DNA of 64,000 nucleotides from Reticulitermes lucifugus (GCA_026260175.1 JAKCWW010000685.1:32618-96617); one strand, 5' to 3'; positions 11,825 through 22,830 are shown, counted from the first letter of the stretch. The notes: a model not told the origin generated them from the letters alone. Translations and numbers: made by a program.

Positions 11825-12924
11825 ATCTTATGATTTATAAATGTCATCACTGTAAAGTAACTTCTTTGTGATTATGAAATAAATTCAGAATATTTTATTT
11901 ACAAAAGATAATACAAAGCACGATTTATGATTTATTAAAAATTTATCATAACATATGAAATTTGTTTTACATTGTTTTTCTTCTGTTTGTGTATAATAAA
12001 TTTTCCCACCCTATTATAATTCCTCACACGTTCATACTATCCAACTTCTGCAGTATAGAGCTCAAGTTCTAAAACGAAAGCTTTGAAATTAGATTTTTAT
12101 GTACTTTGGTAAGTAATACGCCTAGTGTTTTTATGAGAGCCAGTTTCAGTCCATAGCCTTGATACTTTTAAGGAAATTTATTCCATTTACAGAAAAAGTT
12201 AGCCTGTAGTTTGTATATATATCAAGCGTCTGTGTAACGACTTCCAAAATGGAGAACGATATAGCGGCGGGATGGGAAAGTCGCATATCATACTGTGCGC
12301 GGTACATAACAGCAAATGAGATTACAATTCAATTTTCATTCCCAGATTACTCTCCCCATTTGCTTGTTATCTTTCCTCCAACTCTTTAAACCCGAAGCCA
12401 TTAGGACGCGATAGTTCAACATACTGCCCGCAGTTTTTCATCTGTATCTGCTGCTCTGGATTGCTTCGCCGACAGAGAAGGAACACAGATTTGCTGAACT
12501 ACACACAGATGTGCGTACGGTCCAGACATGGCCCTGCACACGGAGCGGCAGTTACATGAGCACAGATAGGCTATGTATTTATGCCTACTTATTTGCCTTG
12601 GACATCAACTTCCCCACATTTTAATACTAATCGCTTTTAAAACATTGTAAGCCTGTATGTTAGAGGAAAAAGATTAAATTTAATCATGGTACGTAATTCT
12701 TAGGCTCTGTGTGGAATGTACTTGTGTAACAGATTTTGAGCAAAGCGCGACTTTTGGGGTCCTGATCATCGCTTTGCCTGTATATTCTATGGATTATTCC
12801 CAGGAAACGTGTTAATAAGACGGATATAAGTACTAATGGAAAGCAGACGTGTAATTTACAGACTGTTAATATTCGTAAATAAACATGAGGGGATGCAAGA
12901 AGCATAAAGCTGTAATAATTAGCT
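11825..12924. other. Anonymous AT-rich DNA
   Basis: Starts very AT-rich (11830-12010). No gene, SINE or LINE wording found. Confidence 0.55.
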
Positions 12925-13065
12925 TTGTCACGTCTGTCTGTTTGTCCGCATCGAACAACTCTTCTACCACTGACGAATTTTTGTGAAATTTGATATTGGG
13001 GATTGTACAGAAATAAGTCACCTTAACTGAAGGCATACTTACGTGTGCGATATCAGCACAAGAAA
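12925..13065 (+). repeat. GACA/GTCT-ended interspersed repeat, copy 1
   Basis: CGTCTGTCTGTTTGTCCGCA TCGAACAACTCTTC, then ACTGACGAATTTTTGTGAAA TTTGATATT. The same wording occurs in the opposite orientation at 22130-22265. Unclassified, presumably the end of a transposable element. Confidence 0.55.
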
Positions 13066-13264
13066 ATGATTTGGTGATCTAAATGTAACATGGCGCCACG
13101 ATGATGCAAATTGCATGCCGGGTAATTTTTTCAGATTTACAAAAAATTCCCTCAAGATGGAGTTATCAAGCTTTTTCGAAACTTTGGTGTCTAAATTCCA
13201 AATAATTAAGCGTCACATAGTCACCGCCATGAGAACTTCAGATCTCATATAAATTGGGTGTGCT

Positions 13265-13375
13265 TGAAAGTATGGAGCACAGGAAAATACTTGGGCCTAA
13301 GAGAGAGACAGAGAGAGTGGCAGAAGGTAGGACGATATTGCGTAATGAGGAGCGTCATAACTTCATTCTGCCACA
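13265..13375 (+). mobile_element. LINE fragment, GPKRDE-type segment
   Basis: MEHRKILGPKRETE in one frame and then REWQKVGRY in a second and LRNEERHNF in the first correspond to the RVLRRIFGPKRDE..GEWRRLHNEELHN segment of the LINE C-terminal region. At least two frameshifts are needed to follow it. Confidence 0.65.
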
Positions 13376-13429
13376 AAGTGCTTGTTATTATTATTCCGTT
13401 AAAAGACTGTATTACCTTTCCTTCTTCCC

Positions 13430-13530
13430 ACAAGACTGGGGATACTATTTTGCCGATTGTGTTGTATGGCTGTAGGTCGAGGTCTTGTACTGTGCATGAA
13501 GACGTACACTGTGTTTTAAAACAAGTTACA
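13430..13530 (+). mobile_element. LINE fragment, ILPVVLYGCETW-type segment
   Basis: DTILPIVLYGCRSRSCTVHE at 13438-13497 matches the IILPVVLYGCETWSLTLREE segment, which in an intact LINE lies before the GPKRDE segment. Here it lies after it, so the two pieces are rearranged or come from separate insertions. Confidence 0.65.
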
Positions 13531-13579
13531 GTAGGCAGGGAAGGGAAGTTATCAGGTGAAAATTCTCACGTATAAAATT

Positions 13580-14187
13580 GGTTAATTTATAAAACCATGT
13601 TTGTCATCAAGGAAAATGCTGTATTCCCAGTGCGACAGTTTCCGCTACGCTGGTACTTATTTCTGATTAAATAGGCCTCAAATTTCCGATGTTTAGTCAC
13701 ACACGACTTCATGTGCGTGTTTAATTAACTCGAGTTCCGGGAATCCTGTAGAGGAACACCTTATGGGACACATGTTGAAAAAATTAATTAAACTCAATTA
13801 AACTAAATTGTGTTGTATCGATGCCAGTGGCGTTTGAAGTCGGTACGTCCGGTGATTATTGTGTGGCCGTTGTATGGAGCGCATGTTATACACAGCACCG
13901 TAAACATTCACTATTTTAATGGTCCGTAACACCTGTTAACACTATAGTGTCATCGTGAGGTGCAGTAAGTGTACGGTACAAAGTGGTCTTCTTTGAACCA
14001 GCAAAACACACAGAGGCCTGTGCAAGAATACGACGTCCAAAGGCAAGAAGTTTGGTGACGAAGGTTCTTAAAGTTTTCCACGCCAACATACACACGTATG
14101 AGTTCCGGTGATGAAATAACCGCACTGATGCAATGTAATCATGAACGCATGGACGTACATGCACAGAACTTCACGAAGCTCCAGTAA
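13580..14187. other. Anonymous DNA
   Basis: May contain more of the decayed mariner-like copy, but nothing convincing could be read outside 14188-14360. Confidence 0.45.
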
Positions 14188-14360
14188 GCATGATCACCTT
14201 CGAATTTCTCACCGCCTGACAAAGCCAGCTTTCCCACTTCTCTTCCATGCCGGGAAACATTTTCTGCTTTTCCTTTCTGTACTGGAGTCAAATTCCCCTC
14301 CACAGTTTCAATTGACTCGCCTCGAAGGGAAATTTGCTTCAGAAATATGAAAACGTCGCA
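14188..14360 (-). mobile_element. Mariner/Tc1-like transposase C-terminal remnant
   Basis: On the minus strand, FLKQISLRGESIETVEGN (14355-14300) fits the LKxxLRGRRFETVEEI segment after the last catalytic aspartate. Another frame then gives RKCFPAWKRSGKAGFVR, fitting KCFxxWKKRWxxCV, and the first frame ends in GGEKFEGDH (14214-14188), the GEYFEGD terminus. Two frameshifts and no catalytic triad. The 95-codon open frame that spans it (14139-14426) is not a functional protein. Confidence 0.6.
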
Positions 14361-14737
14361 CAATGTTGTATAAGCGACTACGGTGTAACAGCAGCTGTTT
14401 GGACGACACATTGTTACAAGACACAAAGCTCTCGTTCTGTTTCGAAGAATCAGCTGCTGTGAACGTTCAGTAGATGAAGGTGGAGTGTTGGCTGGCTGTT
14501 TGGAGGAAGACGTTCATAATGGAGATTGCCTTTAACATGCAAGGCAGATTCGGTTAATTTTTGTCTTTTATTTTTCCGTTTGGGCTCTGTCCGGTCTTGT
14601 AGCTTATGTAATTCTCCACTGGATATTTTAAACGTTAGTCCTGAATGCTGGAATTCGCAATACGTCAGCCCTTCGAAATCCAGCATGCATAGCTCTACAC
14701 ACCCGAATGCATGCCTATGTGTGCATAGTTACGTACT

Positions 14738-14897
14738 GTACATACATACATACATACATACATACATACACACTCACATTCGTACATATGTACATACATA
14801 CATACATACATACATACATACATGCATACATACATACATACATGCATACATACATACATACATGCATAAACATATAAACGTACGTACGTATGTATGA
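14738..14897. repeat. (ATAC)n microsatellite, interrupted
   Basis: About 160 bp of CATA/ATAC repeats interrupted by CATG, CACACTCAC and GTACGTACG variants. Because the 4-bp unit lacks stops in several frames, it opens long spurious frames on both strands (14526-14897 + and 14715-14933 -). Confidence 0.97.
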
Positions 14898-15049
14898 ACG
14901 GGTATATAGCGTTGAAAATTTATTAAATTTCACGATCTGTTTAGAACATTAGATTTAAGAAAACATATAAATAAAAAAGAATCCTCTTTGCTGCCTTCTA
15001 ACTCCATGACTAGCACGGTCTGTGGCTCACACATCCTTCTATGCAATGA

Positions 15050-15250
15050 AAACCGGGGCTTCTTTCCCCGGAAGTAAAGTCGCCAGATCGTGAAGCTAAC
15101 AAACCACCTCGATCAAATGCCGAGACTAAAAAAGCGTGGGGCTGTATTGCTGTATGGCTGTATTGCTGTATTGCCACTCTGCTATACGTCTGCATGGCCT
15201 GATACGTGAGCACGTGGACAACTAAACTTTTTACCATTGTCTTTTACCTT
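15050..15250 (+). mobile_element. SINE-A 3' part
   Basis: Starts in the body (CTTTCCCCGGAAGTAAAGTC), has GATCAAATGCCGAGAC and ends with TTTTTACCATTGTCTTTTACC. A short internal tandem (CTGTATTGCTGTA repeated about three times, 15141-15171) has expanded inside it. The tRNA-like head is missing. Confidence 0.6.
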
Positions 15251-15859
15251 ACTGTCAGGGCAGCTGCTACGCCACTGATCACAATTCTCACAGCTATAAA
15301 ACCCGTCCGTATTGGATATTAGATGTGATTTGACTAATTAATCATTTCACCGCTGGAAAAATGAATACTGTCCAATACCATCTCTTTCCTAGTTGTGCAA
15401 AATAATTCATAATTTACCAATATATCCGCTTTATCACCACGAGCAGCCGTTATTCAAGCATAGATACATAAACACATTTATAGTTTTGCACTGGTGTACA
15501 CTTTTCATACGTTCGTCCTAACAGTAATGTACAAAATACTCTCATTATATCTACTTTCGAGTGTATTCGTTTGTTTTTGATTTTCAGTGGACAGCGCTCC
15601 GTTGTGTGGAGGCACTTCTTTATAACCTGAAATTTAACTAGCGCTCTACGCAAATGGGGAAAAATATAAAATAAACAGGGTAAGTCAGTCCAATGTTGAA
15701 CTTATCTGGTATTAAATGTTTGACCAGTAGAGAGACATTTCATAGAAATGCATCTAATTCCAGAACCATAGTCGTTTTCTAGAACCGAATGATCACTCAA
15801 ATACTCAAAAATATCCTGCTTTTTGTGGAGCAGGAAGTTTTAGTACCGTTTTTCAAGAC

Positions 15860-15985
15860 CCTTCCATTGTACATTTCGTCCGATCCTGCTTAATCTGGTC
15901 CATACCTTTACCTCCTATTTTACTGACAACGCTTCTAATATTATCCTTCCATCTACGCTAACAAATTGGCCATGTAAAATACAGG
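15860..15985 (-). mobile_element. LINE tail fragment
   Basis: The minus strand reads WKDNIRSVVSKIGGKGMDQI then KQDRTKCT, corresponding to WEDNIKMDLQEVGCGGMDWIELAQDR. It is a short 5'-truncated remnant. Confidence 0.65.
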
Positions 15986-16217
15986 CGGGTACCGCATCGC
16001 TGAATGACATCCGTATAATTTACACTTAACCAGTAATCATTAAAAATAATAATATATATTAATTAGCTACCAAGAAACCACCACCTTAGGCTACATTTAC
16101 TTTGTCAACTGCGACAAGCTGTCAGCTTCTGTCCCGTGATTATGACTTACGGCGCCAATGCTCACATCGCTCCCTCTGCCGCCGACACCACGTCTTCTCT
16201 TATGCCACAGCTGTTAT

Positions 16218-16463
16218 TTGTTTTCATGGCACGACAGCCCCTAGTGGGCCTAGGTCTCTTCATCGTTGAGGTTTCGCAGTCACACTCAGACACACCAGAC
16301 TCGGTAGGACTTCTCTGGACGAGTGATCGGCCCGTCGCAGAGACCTCTACCTGACAACACACAACACTCACAAGAGGCAGACATTCATGCCCCCGGCGGG
16401 ATTGGAACCCGCAGTTCTAATATGCGAGCAGCCGCAGACCCACGCCTTAGACCGCGCGGCCAC
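16218..16463 (-). mobile_element. SINE-D (Leu/Ser-tRNA-like head), full length, with perfect 13-bp target duplication
   Basis: On the minus strand from 16463: GGTGGCCGCGCGGTCTAAGG, the D-arm wording typical of Leu and Ser tRNAs, then GCTGCTCGCATATTAG and the B box CGGGTTCCAATCCCGCCGGG. The 3' body ends in CCATGAAAACAAA. CCACAGCTGTTAT is present at 16205-16217 and 16464-16476 without mismatch. Open frames of about 70 codons run through it on both strands and are not genes. Confidence 0.92.
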
Positions 16464-16929
16464 CCACAGCTGTTATAATAATAAAAATAATAATAATACC
16501 GTAATATCTTGAAGAATATACGACGTCTACTATCCAGCAAATATTAGTCTGTATCCTAAGTCTAGCAAATTATCAAATAATTATTCCATTCTTTTGTGTA
16601 TAAGTTGCTTTGTTACAAATTCCCATCACATTGACATTGCCAGATTCTTAATGTCATACTTGTGCTTGACTGACACGTTTGTGTTATATGGCCGAATATT
16701 TTTGATGTGTAATTTAGACTTACAAGTAAAAAGGCAAACAAAATTTTTATTGGATTATATCAGTGAAGTGGTCCGCTTCCGGTAAGTGTATGTGGGTGGG
16801 AAGATTACGGCGAAATTTGTATTAAAAGATGCATGGCGTGGAATTAATGTAACTGGTTCAGGTTACGATCAAGTGGCTTGATTTTGTGTGCCATGGAAAC
16901 GACACGTCCGTAAAATACCGGTATGTCCT

Positions 16930-16982
16930 TCACAGCTGAGCAACTGTCAGCTTCAAGAAGTAACGTGCTCTATGGAGTCATG
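16930..16982 (+). mobile_element. LINE 3' UTR fragment
   Basis: CAGCTGAGCAACTGTCAGCT TCAAGAAG, then CTCTATGGAG, matches the post-ORF end. Confidence 0.5.
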
Positions 16983-17485
16983 TGGGTTTTAAGGTGAATT
17001 TCTGCTTTCGCAGAGTAAGTATGGGAACTCAGTTACATTGCCGGTCTTCTTGTTAATATCGATTGTGGCAATGAGTGTTCCTGCTGTCAATCTACTGTCG
17101 GTTCGAGGACATGTCACTGGCAGTGAAATAGGATGATAATTATTTCACGCTTCATCAACACTGGAAACGCTTCCACTGTCACGATTTTGATTGTAGTGCT
17201 GCTTCGAGTAAAATTATCGGACATAAACAGATGTATTCAGGTCTGTTCATGTGACTGCATGCACAATCCTTAAGGGCATCTCTCGCCCTAGTGGTGCTTG
17301 AACATGCAGTTGTGCATACTGCAGCAGCAGATACGCTCAGTGACCGGAAACGGAAATGTAGTGGTCTTGCAAGGACTGCTGCACTCTGCTGCCAGCCACG
17401 CAGCCTGAAATATTTGGTCAAGGTTTGCAGTGAATTTGTGTTTATTGTGAATGTTGCATTAAAATTACTTATTACTGCGTTATAT

Positions 17486-17726
17486 GCGGAGCCGTGGTAG
17501 CGTGGTCATTATAGAGACTAGGCTACAGGCTGGACGGTCCGGAGTTTGATTTCTCTCTTTTCCAAAAGTCCAGACTGGCTCTGGGGCCCACCCAGCCCCC
17601 TATTGATGCTGACCACTGACTTCCATCTAGCGCCGAGGTTAGGAATGAGTAGAGCTACACATCTACTCCCTCTACAGGCCTTCGTAGCGTATACGCGGGA
17701 TAACTCTACCTTTTGCCTTTTTACTG
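17486..17726 (+). mobile_element. SINE-A copy
   Basis: The head is GAGCCGTGGTAGCGTGGTCA, GGCTACAGGCTGGACGGTCC and GGAGTTTGATTTCTCTCTTT (B-box region shortened). The body is GGCTCTGGGGCCCACCCAGC; then CATCTAGCGCCGAGGTTAGG and GGGATAACTCTACCTTTTGC. The central TACCGGG block is deleted. Loosely similar flanks (TTACTGCGTTATAT and TTACTGTAGTGTAT) may be a decayed target duplication. Confidence 0.85.
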
Positions 17727-17875
17727 TAGTGTATGTGCATCTAACAGAGTTCTGTAGTACTACTGCTTGCACTCTTTGATTTTAATTTTCCTCAATTAGT
17801 ATAATATTATTTCCGAATAGGGAACTGAATAGACTTCGAGTGAGAAGTGCTTGGCTCGTGTGCGCTCAGCCGTTA

Positions 17876-17903
17876 TAATATTAATAATAATAATAATAAT
17901 ACA
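17876..17903. repeat. (AAT)n microsatellite
   Basis: TAATATTAATAATAATAATA ATAATACA. Confidence 0.9.
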
Positions 17904-17944
17904 TTATTGAAAATTATTGCGTTAACTAATGAACTGGATGGAGC

Positions 17945-18190
17945 TTAGTCCTTCTTGAGAAGCTAACAGTTCCTCAGCTCGCCAAGAAGGTCTCCGAATT
18001 TTATGGAACACGTACGTTTATTACTGCATTTAAAAGAACCCGCCACCTGTCTCTATCCTGAGCCATATGAATTCAGTCCATGCCCCCGTGCCACTTCCTG
18101 AAAATCAATTTTAATATTATCCTCCCATCTACTCCTAGGTCTTCCAAGTGTTCTCTTTCCCTCAGGTGCGCCTCACCTCACGTTGGGCTA
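17945..18190 (-). mobile_element. LINE tail with 3' end
   Basis: On the minus strand: GKRTLGRPRSRWEDNIKIDF at about 18168-18109, QEVARGHGLNSYGSG, RQVAGSFKCSNKRT, then the post-ORF end (GAACTGTTAGCTTCTCAAGA AGG) down to about 17945. It is the clearest copy of the tail motif in the window, with one stop after YGSG. Confidence 0.85.
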
Positions 18191-18194
18191 GTCA

Positions 18195-20119
18195 TCACGA
18201 TGTTATATAGTCGCAGTTGTTTGCGACATATAGCACGAATAAACGGCTCCAGGGTCGAGTAAATACTCCGTCCAGACACAAGGCGCTTCCCCATAAGAGT
18301 CAACAATCACTCAACAATATACGTTTCAAAGAGCTGAGGGCACAATATAGTAAGCAATACAGATATGTCTGTACAAAGATGTGCTTGTGTGTGCGCGCGA
18401 AAAATATTTTTCATATCTAAAATAGTTTGTATAAAAGTCTTAGACCTTATTGCGATTCCTCTATGATATTTACAGCTCTCTTCCTTACGAATAGTGGTGT
18501 TAGGTGTCCCAGACAATGGTCTCTGTGCTTCATATAAAATACGGGTTATCGATGTGCACAATCTTTTCACTTCGTGACATCCAGTGTAATTAAACTGCCT
18601 GATGTGATCTGAGAGACCTAACTTCGGAACAGATAGAATCTTCGGTTCCGAAAAGGGCATAATAAAGAAACCATGGTGTAATTTGTTTTCTTTGGAATAC
18701 AACCGACTGAACAAAAAGACTAGTTTTAAACAAACACTGGAAACATGGTTGCTGCTAATTCTGTAATCAAACAATAGAAACATCTGCGAGAACTTTTGTG
18801 ATGCACAAGACCATGTGTTGGAGAACAAAAGGGAATCTGCTGCCATTGCAGTGCCACAGAGTACAAGGGGACGAGGGGGTAATCTAGCAGAGCGACAATG
18901 CGCGGAAGTTTCAAGTGTTATCACTGTGCCCAAGGGATGTTTTGTTTTGTCTCTTTTTTGTATTTATTTCGAGCAACAAAATAACGCTTCCTGAATTCAA
19001 TAACTGACCTGAGTCAACCACTCTTCGTTTCTTTTATCCTTGTATGTAAACATTCATCTCTGTATATCTCGTTACACATTCGTGGAAAGTAAATATTTTT
19101 CATCAGTTAAATTTAATTTCACGTAGTCCGTGGTCAGAAATTAAAGCTGCATTATATTATCGTGGATTCTGTCTCATGTTTACTTTAGACTGTATAAGGG
19201 TCTGCGTATGAACATAGAAAAAATCCAATAACTTGTATGCTTGAAATGAAATGAGAACAGAAATATATATGTACGTTTACTGTAAATAAGAATCCGAGTT
19301 CCTGGTCAGAGGTGAGGCCGAAAATAAGAACTGAGGTTGTTGTAACATTTTGGCTGCCCAGGAGAACTCTTTAATTGGCATGGGAAGGTGTTGTACTTGA
19401 AGAGAAACGTTTTCCACTGTCCTTTTGTTCAACTCACATTCTACATGAGTTGAACATGTGATAAACTGGCCTCAGGCTGCCTGAAAGACGTATCCATGGA
19501 CCACCGACTGAAACAATCTGCACCGGACAGTATATTGTCATTTGCTACAAAGCAGCGGTGCCTTTCCAAGAATTCGAAATGTTTGCTGATGGACTTGACG
19601 TTTGCGATATTAAAGTCTTTGAGGCTGATTCGTGCAACTAAAGTGGCGGAGATACCTAATTGACAAGAACATTAATTATCCAGCACCGTGCACTGAGTCC
19701 GTAATGAAGATACACTGTATGCAGTCAAATGCAATGTGGCCGTTTTGTGCGTGGCACCGCCGGACAGTCAGGATCAACATGTATTGTTTCTAACTTGTCT
19801 GGTTCGAATCTCGGATAGGCATCAGCTATCGAGAGACTCTTGTGTAGCCTTCATAATTCCAGGTTAGTACCATATAACCTGCGCGGTTTATACAATGCAG
19901 AGAAATCAAAACTGTTCGTGTCGGTGAGATCGTTGGGAATCAACTGCATGTCTTGTATTGTTTGTACGTATATTGAAGACAAGTGAGTGCACCAGTGACA
20001 GTACATCGGCTGTTTATGGTAGACTTCAGAGAAGCCTATACTTTAGTTACAAGTGATATATGTCACAGCATTCCCACAAAAGAAGGGAGGCTAATTAAAA
20101 TCAGTTTAAATCAAACCAG
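18195..20119. other. Anonymous DNA containing the 208-codon frame
   Basis: Apart from that frame, a worn B-box-like GGTTCGAATCTCGG at about 19801-19814 is the only element-like word. Confidence 0.5.
18307..18933 (-). other. Unassigned 208-codon open frame
   Basis: Longest ATG-started frame in the window. The product is Ser/Leu/Cys-rich with hydrophobic patches near residues 48-75 and a basic C-terminal half. I recognise no domain, motif or transposon signature. Codon use is not GC-biased as in the spondin exon, and I see no promoter, polyA signal or clean splice context. By base composition a frame this long is somewhat unexpected by chance, so it is listed, but I lean towards non-coding. 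Confidence 0.15.
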
Positions 20120-20312
20120 TGGGGCAGGGATAGCGTAGGATATATGTTGTAGCGACTCGTTACAGACTGAACGGCTTGGGGTTCGAACTCCGATAAGGGA
20201 AAGACATTTTATCTTCTCCACATCCGGTCAGACCGGTTCTGGGGCCCACCCAGACTCCTTTAAAATGGTTATTGGGTCTCTTTCCCGGGGGTAAAGGGGC
20301 TGGTCCCGCAGT
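20120..20312 (+). mobile_element. SINE-A copy, 3'-truncated
   Basis: The head is GGGGCAGGGATAGCGTAGGA with GCGACTCGTTACAGACTGAA and a good B box (GGGGTTCGAACTCCG). The body has GGTTCTGGGGCCCACCCAGA and CTTTCCCGGGGGTAAAGGGG. It stops before the CATCTAGCGCCGAGG block. Confidence 0.85.
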
Positions 20313-20974
20313 TTACATAAAAAGCGGTACTCCTTAAATTAGGCTCGGATACTGCCGGTTGTTCAAGCGCCACTCTTTATGTTAATACAGGATGTTACTT
20401 GCCTGTTTGCTTCAGAAACTAACTAATAATCAGTGTTCCTACGACGACTTGGTCCGTAACCGAATTTGTGTGTTGAGGCTCTGGAGAGCAACAGCTTAAA
20501 AGTACATGGGTTGGAAAGCTAACTGCGTCAGCAAAGGAAAGGAGGAACAACAAGTTTGTAGCTCGTGGTATAGAGATAACAAAAGAAGGGGAAAAAGTCA
20601 AACTGGCACTTGGTACGTGTTATCTAGTGAAGACTGCTGGCATTATTATGGTTGCGCTTGACAGCGAAGATTAAACATGGTCTGTACCAGGCAGATAAGA
20701 GGGATTCAGCGTCTTTAAACTGAAGGACCTGTGCTCAGAGTAGCAAATGAAATAGGCCTACTTCTATGATCAGATAAGTGAACCCTGCAATGGTCTGTAT
20801 GTCAGCTTACACTCTGCACCCTAATTTGCAAAACTTGCCTACGTATGTAGACAGTCTCCAAAACACAGTATACCAGAGATCCATTACACAACAAATCGCC
20901 TACATCTTAACTGATCGACTTTTTTTATCTTTTTTATGTGTATATGGATTGCTAGTTCAGTTTTGTGAAATATT

Positions 20975-21040
20975 ACTTTGATATGAATCCCTGATGATGA
21001 TCCCATGAGGGATCGAAACATGTAGGATTGAGCAAGAAGA
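20975..21040 (+). repeat. CTGATGA/GAAAC hairpin module (hammerhead-like)
   Basis: CCTGATGAT, then a perfect 6-bp stem GATCCC-ATGA-GGGATC, then GAAACATGTAGG (20991-21023). The two flanking words match the hammerhead ribozyme core (CUGAUGA and GAAA), but an extra T sits between CTGATGA and the stem, so the core is not canonical. Confidence 0.5.
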
Positions 21041-21149
21041 TATTGTAATATAAAAATCCGAAAACAACAGAGTGCATTTTTGGACTGAATATTGTGTGAT
21101 TTGATTATCGACATTGCGCGGTACGAACAATATAAAAAAATACCCAAAG

Positions 21150-22129
21150 CTTCTTTTTAAAGGGGGAGGGAGGCACCAGCGTATACTGAGATACAGCTAT
21201 ATAAGCTTTCTGTAGCAGTCTAAGTTCTTAAAAATTGACTCGAAACTTAACTTTTAACTTAGCGGGTTGGGAAATGGAGGGAAACAGTCAACGTGTTCGG
21301 CACAAGAGATCTTTTATATATAAAAAAATAATTTCTTCTTCCATTATATTGTACGAGGTGTTTTATCTCGACAGCCTACAAGACAGCAATATAAGACCAG
21401 TTTTCTTGAAAGTAAAACCACCTGCTGAGACTGGCATTATTTGAATTCAATAGGACCTGCCTACTGTACGGTGATTCTGTTTGACGTGTTCACGGCTTCC
21501 TGCTAAGACTCTCATCAGCGACCTGGAACAGCTGAATGGTGCAATATATAGCTACCCGCCAAGCCGTACAATTGGTGACTTTCACAGTAATGGACAGAGA
21601 CTACTACCTGGATCGAATCCCTATGAAAAACAGAATTTTCTGAAAAGCAGTCTGAAATGTTATGTTTTGTTCCAGTAACTGCATATTAATTTTGCTTTCT
21701 TTTATACATGAAATTTTAGAACAGATCTTTAGTTATTTTGTCACAACCGTATAAAATACATTTATCACACAAGACAGGCAATGTACGTATAAACTAACAC
21801 TGAGGCACTTTCGCGTAACCACTGTTGCCATGGAAAATAGTGTAAATATTATGAGGGTGTGTCTGTAGCCTTAGTTATCCGGCATGCAAATCACATATTT
21901 CCTGTCATATTATTTGTTATCTATGGCCTGTCTAGCTGTATCATATTTTTCCACATTATCTCATAAACGGCACTATTTTCGGAAAAAGCTATTGAATCTA
22001 AAATTGTGTTATTATTCTCTCTACAACATTTGTCTGAAATATTTCTCATTTTAAGAAGAATTCAGCGAGATTTTATCATAAATGTGTCTAGGTATTCATG
22101 TAAATACCCGTTATTCTTTTCAGATTTTA
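21150..22129. other. Anonymous AT-rich DNA
   Basis: Short frames only, no repeat family recognised. Confidence 0.55.
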
Positions 22130-22285
22130 ATAAAACTTGAATTTTCACGACATTTTCGAAAAATCCTCAACTATCAATTTTCGTGAAAATCCGTCCAGTG
22201 GGAACCGAGTTGTTCCATGCGGACGGACGGACAGACGGACATGACGAAGTTAATAGTCGCTTTTCGCAATTTTGCGATCGTGCCT
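22130..22285 (-). repeat. GACA/GTCT-ended interspersed repeat, copy 2
   Basis: On the minus strand: GTCCGTCCGTCCGCATGGAA CAACTCGG, CACTGGACGGATTTTCACGA AAATTGAT. A palindrome CGCAATTTTGCG lies outside the GACA side (22266-22277). Confidence 0.55.
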
Positions 22286-22480
22286 AAACAGTGCAACGGC
22301 TCCTTCATGGATGGGACACTAATAATTTTGTCAACAACATTTTTACTTTGTTCGATTTTATTTACTTCAGAAAGAAATTTTTCGTTGGATTAAACCAGAA
22401 ACAGGAGTGCAGAGTCACCAAATACACTCTTGTGAAAGTTACGAATTTTACTGATACTATACTGCATCAATAACTCCAAA

Positions 22481-22545
22481 GACCAGAGTCCTTGAGAAGC
22501 TGACAGTAGCTCAAGGGGTTAATAAATATCCTGCCGTTAATTGAA
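22481..22545 (-). mobile_element. LINE 3' UTR fragment
   Basis: The plus strand GAGTCCTTGAGAAGCTGACA and AAATATCCTGCCG is the antisense of the post-ORF end. It sits directly before the best SINE-A copy. Confidence 0.45.
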
Positions 22546-22560
22546 CCTATATGTTACTTT

Positions 22561-22830
22561 GTGGGCCGGGATAGCGTAGTCTGTATAACGACTCGCTATG
22601 AGCTGGACGGTCCGGGGATCGAATCCCGGTGGGAGCGAGATATTCAGCACCCGTCCAGACCAGCCCTGGGGCCTACCCAGCCTCCTGTAGAATGAGTACC
22701 GGGTCATTCCCGGGGGTAAAGCGGGGTGTTGCCCACCCACCCTCATCTAGCGCCGAGGTTAAAGAAAGAGTAGAGCTATACCTCTACTCCCCTTCTGGGC
22801 CTTCATATCCTGTTCTAGGGTGAACTTTAC
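22561..22830 (+). mobile_element. SINE-A copy, best preserved, flanked by a target duplication
   Basis: All family blocks are present in order: GGGCCGGGATAGCGTAGTCT (A box), CGACTCGCTATGAGCTGGAC, the B box GGGGATCGAATCCCGG, CAGCCCTGGGGCCTACCCAG, TACCGGGTCATTCCCGGGGG, CATCTAGCGCCGAGGTTAAA and a CTAGGGTGAACTTTACC end. The flanks 22547-22560 (CTATATGTTACTTT) and 22831-22844 (CTCTATGTTACGTT) match at 12 of 14 positions, as expected for a LINE-mobilised insertion. Confidence 0.92.

Noticed and set aside
12340-12400. DYSPHL wording as a mariner catalytic YSPDL motif
   Set aside because: The catalytic aspartate position is His and the neighbouring residues do not follow the family.
14526-14933. Repetitive Tyr/Ile/His/Thr protein
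   Set aside because: Translation of an ATAC microsatellite, open on both strands.
16380-16463. Functional tRNA-Leu or tRNA-Ser gene on the minus strand
   Set aside because: Tail and flanking 13-bp duplication show it is the head of a SINE insertion.
20991-21023. Canonical hammerhead ribozyme
   Set aside because: An extra base follows CTGATGA and no stem I/III partner with a cleavage site was found; kept only as a hammerhead-like hairpin.
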